This document shows positions 8,558 to 18,100 of a DNA stretch of 64,000 bases, piece after piece (the first letter of the stretch is position 1; every line of letters begins with the position of its first letter). The position numbers were made by a program, and so were the translations under genes. The notes under the pieces are model-generated. The model did not search any database, had not been told where the DNA came from, and saw only the letters and a program-made list of their open reading frames with translations. This stretch comes from Strigamia acuminata (Eukaryota > Arthropoda > Chilopoda > Geophilomorpha > Linotaeniidae), in the NCBI GenBank assembly GCA_949358305.1, contig CASHSZ010000135.1, forward strand, positions 62,001 to 126,000, read 5' to 3'.

Positions 8558-8980
8558 GAAAACGAAATACAGGCAAAGTTGACAAATTGTGAAATTAGCA
8601 CGGATTACAGTTTGTAATATATCAAAATGACCGCAAGAATGCAGTGAATAAAAAAGCTAATCATAACAATTCGATTCAATAAGTAAAACAATGAAAACGA
8701 AGCACAAAACAATGATCGTGTAGCAGACGATCGCGATAGCCAATCACAAACAAGAATGATGACGAAACCGTAAGATTTGAATTTAAAATGGCTTTAAAAC
8801 ACAAAATAACATAAGAATTCAGGTTAAAAAACATCGTAATGGAATAGTAAAATCAATTCAATCAATATACATCGTAAACAAATTGAAATAAAAACGAATT
8901 ACCGATAAATTCCAACATGGCGGCCTCGAACGTCATATTGGCGGTAAAACCAGTACATTTGAAATTAGATACACAGAATG

Positions 8981-8988
8981 TTTATAAA
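8981..8988 (-). promoter_or_regulatory. TATA-like TTTATAAA, possible core promoter
   Basis: TTTATAAA sits 636-643 bp inside the 5' LTR in the coding direction. It is the best TATA-like site I found there. No convincing initiator is visible about 30 bp downstream, so the call is weak. Many BEL/Pao LTRs use TATA-less promoters. Confidence 0.2.
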
Positions 8989-9260
8989 AACCACATAGGA
9001 ATGTTAAATAAAATTAGGAAATGTTATTTCCTGCACAAAATCACACTATTTATTCAACACAACACTTTGAAATAGATCGTAAGCCGCACGAACCGAACAT
9101 TATCGGCCGCGCCCATGCGGTGGCCGACAACGAACGTTCGCACTGACGAAACGAAAACACTTGGGTAATAATAAAGCACACCAGTCGAAAGAGCAGACAA
9201 TAATTAGTAGAAAGCAATTGTGAATAGAATTCTTAACAACTCGGAAAGTATAGAACGAAA

Positions 9261-9308
9261 CGTTAGAAGTTCTAACGAAACGAGACTAGTAATGGAAAAA
9301 TGACGTCA
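9261..9308. promoter_or_regulatory. U3 motif cluster: 17-bp palindrome and CRE site (5' LTR copy)
   Basis: The copy at the promoter end: CGTTAGAA-G-TTCTAACG at 9261-9277 and TGACGTCA at 9301-9308. Both lie about 315-365 bp downstream of the outer LTR edge and upstream of the TATA-like site, the arrangement expected of U3 enhancers. It is unchanged from the other LTR. Confidence 0.4.
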
Positions 9309-9623
9309 CGCGTGTAGCGTAACTGAACTGCACTTCGACGAATGTACCAAAAATTGCCGAAAATCATGAAAATGCATAAGAAATCAATGAGAAATGACAC
9401 AAAGCTTCAAAAACACTTGAAATAACAGTAAATTAAAATGTAATATCAACACAAAAGACACTAAAAATACTGAAAACACTAGAAAATGTTTTAATAAGAT
9501 AAAACCTGAAAAGCAATAGATGAAAATATTAGGCAAAAACTCAATTACACTATGAATATTTATTATGACATAAAACACAGTAATAAATGCAATTTCTAAA
9601 ATATTTCCACGTTGTTTGCAACA

Positions 9624-9627
9624 ACTG
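9624..9627. repeat. Target site duplication, right copy (ACTG)
   Basis: ACTG directly after the LTR terminus GCAACA, matching 307-310. It is followed by 'tgatgagatc', the start of a class A monomer. Confidence 0.9.
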
Positions 9628-9767
9628 TGATGAGATCAAAAGTCTATTCTCCCAAATCATCGGTTGGATGTTTCTAAAACTTACATTGGAGCCTTCTACT
9701 AAGGTTTAAACACTATTTCTGAACATTCAGAGACATTGGTCTTATGGTGTTTGTGCTAAGTCAACTG

Positions 9768-10474
9768 TGATGAGATCAAAAGTCTATTCTCCCAAATCAT
9801 CGGTTGGATGTTTCTAAAACTTACATTGGAGCCTTCTACTAAGGTTTAAACACTATTTCTGAACATTCAGAGACATTGGTCTTGTGGTGTTTGTGCTAAG
9901 TCAACTGTGATGAGATCAAAAGTCTATTCTCCCAAATCATTGGTTGGATGTTTCTAAAACTTACATTGGAGCCTTCTACTAAGGTTTAAACACTATTTCT
10001 GAACATTCAGAGACATTGGTCTTGTGGTGTTTGTGCTAAGTCAACTGTGATGAGATCAAAAGTCTATTCTCCCAAATCATCGGTTGAATGTTTCTAAAAC
10101 TTACATTGGAGCCTTCTACTAAGGTTTAAACACTATTTCTGAACATTCAGAGACATTGGTCTTGTGGTGTTTGTGCTAAGTCAACTGTGATGAGATCAAA
10201 AGTCTATTCTCCCAAATCATCGGTTGGATGTTTCTAAAACTTACATTGGAGCCTTCTACTAAGGTTTAAACACTATTTCTGAACATTTAGAGACATTGGT
10301 CTTGTGGTGTTTGTGCTAAGTCAACTGCGATGTGAAATAAGCTCAAAATTTTTTTTTCAAAATTTATTGCTTGGGTGTTGCTAAAACTTACATTGAAGGC
10401 TTCTACTAAGGTTTAAACACTATTTCTAAACATTCAGAGACATTGGTCTTGTGGTGTTTGTGCTAAGTCAACTG
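9768..10474 (+). repeat. 707-bp pentamer unit (A-A-A-A-B), first copy
   Basis: Four A monomers with markers catcgg, cattgg, ttgaatg and catcgg, then one B (10328-10474). The same ordered pentamer appears in tandem at 13737-15150 and in part at many other places, so it looks like the basic higher-order unit of the array. Confidence 0.85.
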
Positions 10475-13449
10475 TGATGAGATCAAAAGTCTATTCTCCC
10501 AAATCATTGGTTGGATGTTTCTAAAACTTACATTGGAGCCTTCTACTAAGGTTTAAACACTATTTCTGAACATTCAGAGACATTGGTCTTGTGGTGTTTG
10601 TGCTAAGTCAACTGTGATGAGATCAAAAGTCTATTCTCCCAAATCATCGGTTGGATGTTTCTAAAACTTACATTGGAGCCTTCTACTAAGGTTTAAACAC
10701 TATTTCTGAACATTTAGAGACATTGGTCTTGTGGTGTTTGTGCTAAGTCAACTGCGATGTGAAATAAGCTCAAAATTTTTTTTTCAAAATTTATTGCTTG
10801 GGTGTTGCTAAAACTTACATTGAAGGCTTCTACTAAGGTTTAAACACTATTTCTAAACATTCAGAGACATTGGTCTTGTGGTGTTTGTGCTAAGTCAACT
10901 GTGATGAGATCAAAAGTCTATTCTCCCAAATCATCGGTTGGATGTTTCTAAAACTTACATTGGAGCCTTCTACTAAGGTTTAAACACTATTTCTGAACAT
11001 TTAGAGACATTGGTCTTGTGGCGTTTGTGCTAAGTCAACTGCGATGTGAAATGAGATCAAAATTTTTTTCTTCAAAATTTAATGCTTGGGTGTTGCTAAA
11101 ACTTATATTGAAGGCTTCTACTAAGGTTTAAACACTATTTCTGAACATACAGAGACATTGGACTTGTGGTGTTTGTGCTAAGTAACTGTGATGAGATCAA
11201 AAGTCTATTCTCCCAAATCATTGCTTGGATGTTGCTAAAACTTACATTGAAGGCTTCTACTAAGGTTTAAACACTATTTCTGAACATTCAGAGACATTGG
11301 ACTTGTGATGTTTGTGCTAAGTCAACTGTGATGAGATCAAAAGTCTATTCTCCCAAATCATCAGTTGGATGTTTCTAAAACTTACATTGGAGCTTTCTAC
11401 TAAGGTTTAAACACTATTTCTGAACATTCAGAGACATTGGTCTTGTGGTGTTTGTGCTAAGTCAACTGTGATGAGATCAAAAGTCTATTCTCCCAAATCA
11501 TTGGTTGGATGTTTCTAAAACTTACATTGGAGCCTTCTACTAAGGTTTAAACACTATTTCTGAACATTCAGAGACATTGGTCTTGTGGTGTTTGTGCTAA
11601 GTCAACTGTGATGAGATCAAAAGTCTATTCTCCCAAATCATCGGTTGGATGTTTCTAAAACTTACATTGGAGCCTTCTACTAAGGTTTAAACACTATTTC
11701 TAAACATTCAGAGACATTGGTCTTGTGGTGTTTGTGCTAAGTCAACTGTGATGAGATCAAAAGTCTATTCTCCCAAATCATCGGTTGGATGTTTCTAAAA
11801 CTTACATTGGAGCCTTCTACTAAGGTTTAAACACTATTTCTGAACATTCAGAGACATTGGACTTGTGGTGTTTGTGCTAAGTCAACTGCGATGTGAAATG
11901 AGCTCAAAATTTTTTTTTCAAAATTTATTGCTTGGGTGTTGCTAAAACTTACATTGAAGGCTTCTACTAAGGTTTAAACACTATTTCTAAACATTCAGAG
12001 ACATTGGTCTTGTGGTGTTTGTGCTAAGTCAACTGTGATGAGATCAAAAGTCTATTCTCCCAAATCATTGGTTGGATGTTTCTAAAACTTACATTGGAGC
12101 CTTCTACTAAGGTTTAAACACTATTTCTGAACATTCAGAGACATTGGTCTTGTGGTGTTTGTGCTAAGTCAACTGTGATGAGATCAAAAGTCTATTCTCC
12201 CAAATCATCGGTTGGATGTTTCTAAAACTTACATTGGAGCCTTCTACTAAGGTTTAAACACTATTTCTGAACATTTAGAGACATTGGTCTTGTGGTGTTT
12301 GTGCTAAGTCAACTGCGATGTGAAATAAGCTCAAAATTTTTTTTTCAAAATTTATTGCTTGGGTGTTGCTAAAACTTACATTGAAGGCTTCTACTAAGGT
12401 TTAAACACTATTTCTAAACATTCAGAGACATTGGTCTTGTGGTGTTTGTGCTAAGTCAACTGTGATGAGATCAAAAGTCTATTCTCCCAAATCATCGGTT
12501 GGATGTTTCTAAAACTTACATTGGAGCCTTCTACTAAGGTTTAAACACTATTTCTGAACATTTAGAGACATTGGTCTTGTGGCGTTTGTGCTAAGTCAAC
12601 TGCGATGTGAAATGAGATCAAAATTTTTTTCTTCAAAATTTAATGCTTGGGTGTTGCTAAAACTTATATTGAAGGCTTCTACTAAGGTTTAAACACTATT
12701 TCTGAACATACAGAGACATTGGACTTGTGGTGTTTGTGCTAAGTAACTGTGATGAGATCAAAAGTCTATTCTCCCAAATCATTGCTTGGATGTTGCTAAA
12801 ACTTACATTGAAGGCTTCTACTAAGGTTTAAACACTATTTCTGAACATTCAGAGACATTGGACTTGTGATGTTTGTGCTAAGTCAACTGTGATGAGATCA
12901 AAAGTCTATTCTCCCAAATCATCAGTTGGATGTTTCTAAAACTTACATTGGAGCTTTCTACTAAGGTTTAAACACTATTTCTGAACATTCAGAGACATTG
13001 GTCTTGTGGTGTTTGTGCTAAGTCAACTGTGATGAGATCAAAAGTCTATTCTCCCAAATCATTGGTTGGATGTTTCTAAAACTTACATTGGAGCCTTCTA
13101 CTAAGGTTTAAACACTATTTCTGAACATTCAGAGACATTGGTCTTGTGGTGTTTGTGCTAAGTCAACTGTGATGAGATCAAAAGTCTATTCTCCCAAATC
13201 ATCGGTTGGATGTTTCTAAAACTTACATTGGAGCCTTCTACTAAGGTTTAAACACTATTTCTAAACATTCAGAGACATTGGTCTTGTGGTGTTTGTGCTA
13301 AGTCAACTGTGATGAGATCAAAAGTCTATTCTCCCAAATCATCGGTTGGATGTTTCTAAAACTTACATTGGAGCCTTCTACTAAGGTTTAAACACTATTT
13401 CTGAACATTCAGAGACATTGGACTTGTGGTGTTTGTGCTAAGTCAACTG
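10328..13449 (+). repeat. 1,561-bp higher-order repeat, two tandem copies
   Basis: Copies at 10328-11888 and 11889-13449. They share rare variants at exactly 1,561 bp: 'gtggcgtttg' (11021/12582), the B variant with 'gagatc...ctt' (11042/12603), the junction 'aagtaactg' with one base missing (11183/12744), 'cttgtgatg', and 'gagctttcta'. Each copy holds 11 monomers. The first B of each copy differs by one base (aaataag/aaatgag). Confidence 0.9.
11189..11328 (+). repeat. Chimeric A/B monomer (class C), example copy
   Basis: Starts like class A (tgatgagatcaaaagtc through ctcccaaatcatt) and continues like class B (gcttgg.tgttgctaaaac, cattgaaggc). It follows a B monomer whose tail reads aagtaactg, missing the C of aagtcaactg. 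Further copies start at 12750, 15577, 19825, 30477, 46649, 53171 and 53310, among others. This is consistent with conversion or crossover between the A and B classes. Confidence 0.85.
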
Positions 13450-13736
13450 CGATGTGAAATGAGCTCAAAATTTTTTTTTCAAAATTTATTGCTTGGGTGT
13501 TGCTAAAACTTATATTGAAGGCTTCTACTAAGGTTTAAACACTATTTCTGAACATTCAGAGACATTGGTCTTGTGGTGTTTGTGCTAAGTCAACTGTGAT
13601 GAGATCAAAAGTCTATTCTCCCAAATCATCGGTTGGATGTTTCTAAAACTTACATTGGAGCCTTCTACTAAGGTTTAAACACTATTTCTGAACATTCAGA
13701 GACATTGGTCTTATGGTGTTTGTGCTAAGTCAACTG

Positions 13737-15150
13737 TGATGAGATCAAAAGTCTATTCTCCCAAATCATCGGTTGGATGTTTCTAAAACTTACATTGGAG
13801 CTTTCTACTAAGGTTTAAACACTATTTCTGAACATTCAGAGACATTGGTCTTGTGGTGTTTGTGCTAAGTCAACTGTGATGAGATCAAAAGTCTATTCTC
13901 CCAAATCATTGGTTGGATGTTTCTAAAACTTACATTGGAGCCTTCTACTAAGGTTTAAACACTATTTCTGAACATTCAGAGACATTGGTCTTGTGGTGTT
14001 TGTGCTAAGTCAACTGTGATGAGATCAAAAGTCTATTCTCCCAAATCATCGGTTGAATGTTTCTAAAACTTACATTGGAGCCTTCTACTAAGGTTTAAAC
14101 ACTATTTCTGAACATTCAGAGACATTGGTCTTGTGGTGTTTGTGCTAAGTCAACTGTGATGAGATCAAAAGTCTATTCTCCCAAATCATCGGTTGGATGT
14201 TTCTAAAACTTACATTGGAGCCTTCTACTAAGGTTTAAACACTATTTCTGAACATTCAGAGACATTGGTCTTGTGGTGTTTGTGCTAAGTCAACTGCGAT
14301 GTGAAATAAGCTCAAAATTTTTTTTTCAAAATTTATTGCTTGGGTGTTGCTAAAACTTACATTGAAGGCTTCTACTAAGGTTTAAACACTATTTCTAAAC
14401 ATTCAGAGACATTGGTCTTGTGGTGTTTGTGCTAAGTCAACTGTGATGAGATCAAAAGTCTATTCTCCCAAATCATCGGTTGGATGTTTCTAAAACTTAC
14501 ATTGGAGCCTTCTACTAAGGTTTAAACACTATTTCTGAACATTCAGAGACATTGGTCTTGTGGTGTTTGTGCTAAGTCAACTGTGATGAGATCAAAAGTC
14601 TATTCTCCCAAATCATTGGTTGGATGTTTCTAAAACTTACATTGGAGCCTTCTACTAAGGTTTAAACACTATTTCTGAACATTCAGAGACATTGGTCTTG
14701 TGGTGTTTGTGCTAAGTCAACTGTGATGAGATCAAAAGTCTATTCTCCCAAATCATCGGTTGAATGTTTCTAAAACTTACATTGGAGCCTTCTACTAAGG
14801 TTTAAACACTATTTCTGAACATTCAGAGACATTGGTCTTGTGGTGTTTGTGCTAAGTCAACTGTGATGAGATCAAAAGTCTATTCTCCCAAATCATCGGT
14901 TGGATGTTTCTAAAACTTACATTGGAGCCTTCTACTAAGGTTTAAACACTATTTCTGAACATTCAGAGACATTGGTCTTGTGGTGTTTGTGCTAAGTCAA
15001 CTGCGATGTGAAATAAGCTCAAAATTTTTTTTTCAAAATTTATTGCTTGGGTGTTGCTAAAACTTACATTGAAGGCTTCTACTAAGGTTTAAACACTATT
15101 TCTAAACATTCAGAGACATTGGTCTTGTGGTGTTTGTGCTAAGTCAACTG
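13737..15150 (+). repeat. 707-bp pentamer, two tandem copies
   Basis: Units 13737-14443 and 14444-15150, each A(cgg)-A(tgg)-A(gaatg)-A(cgg)-B. The only difference I noticed is gagCTttc/gagCCttc in the first monomer. The next A at 15151 starts a third unit that departs from the pattern (tcttcc, gaaggc). Confidence 0.9.
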
Positions 15151-18100
15151 TGATGAGATCAAAAGTCTATTCTCCCAAATCATCGGTTGGATGTTTCTAA
15201 AACTTACATTGGAGCCTTCTACTAAGGTTTAAACACTATTTCTGAACATTCAGAGACATTGGTCTTGTGGTGTTTGTGCTAAGTCAACTGTGATGAGATC
15301 AAAAGTCTATTCTTCCAAATCATTGGTTGGATGTTTCTAAAACTTACATTGAAGGCTTCTACTAAGGTTTAAACACTATTTCTGAACATTCAGAGACATT
15401 GGTCTTGTGGTGTTTGTGCTAAGTCAACTGCGATGTGAAATGAGCTCAAAATTTTTTTTTCAAAATTTAATGCTTGGGTGTTGCTAAAACTTATATTGAA
15501 GGCTTCTACTAAGGTTTAAACACTATTTCTGAACATACAGAGACATTGGACTTGTGGTGTTTGTGCTAAGTAACTGTGATGAGATCAAAAGTCTATTCTC
15601 CCAAATCATTGCTTGGATGTTGCTAAAACTTACATTGAAGGCTTCTACTAAGGTTTAAACACTATTTCTGAACATTCAGAGACATTGGTCTTGTGGTGTT
15701 TGTGCTAAGTCAACTGTGATGAGATCAAAAGTCTATTCTCCCAAATCATCGGTTGGATGTTTCTAAAACTTACATTGGAGCCTTCTACTAAGGTTTAAAC
15801 ACTATTTCTGAACATTCAGAGACATTGGTCTTATGGTGTTTGTGCTAAGTCAACTGTGATGAGATCAAAAGTCTATTCTCCCAAATCATCGGTTGGATGT
15901 TTCTAAAACTTACATTGGAGCCTTCTACTAAGGTTTAAACACTATTTCTGAACATTCAGAGACATTGGTCTTGTGGTGTTTGTGCTAAGTCAACTGTGAT
16001 GAGATCAAAAGTCTATTCTTCCAAATCATTGGTTGGATGTTTCTAAAACTTACATTGGAGCCTTCTACTAAGGTTTAAACACTATTTCTGAACATTCAGA
16101 GACATTGGTCTTGTGGTGTTTGTGCTAAGTCAACTGTGATGAGATCAAAAGTCTATTCTTCCAAATCATTGGTTGGATGTTTCTAAAACTTACATTGGAG
16201 CCTTCTACTAAGGTTTAAACACTATTTCTGAACATTCAGAGACATTGGTCTTGTGGTGTTTGTGCTAAGTCAACTGTGATGAGATCAAAAGTCTATTCTT
16301 CCAAATCATTGGTTGAATGTTTCTAAAACTTACATTGGAGCCTTCTACTAAGGTTTAAACACTATTTCTGAACATTCAGAGACATTGGTCTTGTGGTGTT
16401 TGTGCTAAGTCAACTGCGATGTGAAATAAGCTCAAAATTTTTTTTTCAAAATTTATTGCTTGGGTGTTGCTAAAACTTACATTGAAGGCTTCTACTAAGG
16501 TTTAAACACTATTTCTAAACATTCAGAGACATTGGTCTTGTGGTGTTTGTGCTAAGTCAACTGTGATGAGATCAAAAGTCTATTCTCCCAAATCATCGGT
16601 TGGATGTTTCTAAAACTTACATTGGAGCCTTCTACTAAGGTTTAAACACTATTTCTGAACATTCAGAGACATTGGTCTTGTGGTGTTTGTGCTAAGTCAA
16701 CTGTGATGAGATCAAAAGTCTATTCTCCCAAATCATTGGTTGGATGTTTCTAAAACTTACATTGGAGCCTTCTACTAAGGTTTAAACACTATTTCTGAAC
16801 ATTCAGAGACATTGGTCTTGTGGTGTTTGTGCTAAGTCAACTGTGATGAGATCAAAAGTCTATTCTCCCAAATCATCGGTTGGATGTTTCTAAAACTTAC
16901 ATTGGAGCCTTCTACTAAGGTTTAAACACTATTTCTGAACATTCAGAGACATTGGTCTTGTGGTGTTTGTGCTAAGTCAACTGCAATGTGAAATAAGCTC
17001 AAAATTTTTTTTTCAAAGTTTATTGCTTGGGTGTTGCTAAAACTTACATTGAAGGCTTCTACTAAGGTTTAAACACTATTTCTAAACATTCAGAGACATT
17101 GGTCTTGTGGTGTTTGTGCTAAGTCAACTGTGATGAGATCAAAAGTCTATTCTCCCAAATCATCGGTTGGATGTTTCTAAAACTTACATTGGAGCCTTCT
17201 ACTAAGGTTTAAACACTATTTCTGAACATTCAGAGACATTGGTCTTGTGGTGTTTGTGCTAAGTCAACTGCGATGTAAAATGAGCTCAAAATTTTTTTTT
17301 CAAAATTTATTGCTTGGGTGTTTTTAAAACTTATATTGAAGGCTTCTACTAAGGTTTAAACACTATTTCTGAACATTCAGAGACATTGGACTTGTGATGT
17401 TTGTGCTAAGTCAACTGTGATGAGATCAAAAGTCTATTCTCCCAAATCATCAGTTGGATGTTTCTAAAACTTACATTGGAGCCTTCTACTAAGGTTTAAA
17501 CACTATTTCTGAACATTCAGAGACATTGGTCTTGTGGTGTTTGTGCTAAGTCAACTGTGATGAGATCAAAAGTCTATTCTCCCAAATCATTGGTTGGATG
17601 TTTCTAAAACTTACATTGGAGCCTTCTACTAAGGTTTAAACACTATTTCTGAACATTCAGAGACATTGGTCTTGTGGTGTTTGTGCTAAGTCAACTGTGA
17701 TGAGATCAAAAGTCTATTCTCCCAAATCATCGGTTGGATGTTTCTAAAACTTACATTGGAGCCTTCTACTAAGGTTTAAACACTATTTCTGAACATTCAG
17801 AGACATTGGTCTTGTGGTGTTTGTGCTAAGTCAACTGCAATGTGAAATAAGCTCAAAATTTTTTTTTCAAAGTTTATTGCTTGGGTGTTGCTAAAACTTA
17901 CATTGAAGGCTTCTACTAAGGTTTAAACACTATTTCTAAACATTCAGAGACATTGGTCTTGTGGTGTTTGTGCTAAGTCAACTGTGATGAGATCAAAAGT
18001 CTATTCTCCCAAATCATCGGTTGGATGTTTCTAAAACTTACATTGGAGCCTTCTACTAAGGTTTAAACACTATTTCTGAACATTCAGAGACATTGGACTT

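Larger units (their letters stand above)
311..9623 (-). mobile_element. Complete BEL/Pao LTR retrotransposon inserted in satellite
   Basis: A 9,313-bp element on the minus strand, in the order 5' LTR (8113-9623), leader (7106-8112), Gag-Pol (1865-7105), a 60-bp 3' untranslated stretch (1805-1864) and 3' LTR (311-1804). The element ends are TGTTGC...GCAACA, a 6-bp inverted repeat with canonical TG/CA termini, flanked by ACTG duplications. Family assignment rests on the domain order protease-RT-RNase H-integrase within one Gag-Pol frame, the Pao-type Gag and peptidase-A17-like regions, and the BEL/Pao C-terminal tail. No envelope-like frame exists, since only 60 bp separate the stop codon from the 3' LTR. 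The two LTRs are nearly identical and the frame is open, so this is a recent and possibly active copy. It replicates through an RNA intermediate and integrates with its own integrase. Confidence 0.97.
8113..9623 (-). repeat. 5' LTR of the BEL/Pao element (1,511 bp)
   Basis: The promoter-bearing LTR for the minus-strand transcript. It equals the left LTR except for three transitions and an extra 17 bp after 8720 (containing TGTAGCAGACGA). It carries the same motifs: palindrome 9261-9277, CRE 9301-9308, X-box-like hairpin 8536-8557, and a TATA-like TTTATAAA at 8981-8988. That last motif is symmetric, so it reads the same on the coding strand. If it is the TATA box, transcription would start near 8950, giving a U3 of roughly 650-680 bp. 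This is a guess. The outer end GCAACA is followed by ACTG and then a satellite monomer. Confidence 0.96.

Noticed and set aside
10328-10474. The 147-bp B monomer as a nucleosome-sized design
   Set aside because: The length coincidence with the nucleosome core is notable, but A is 140 bp and the two alternate irregularly, so no phased 147-bp periodicity exists.
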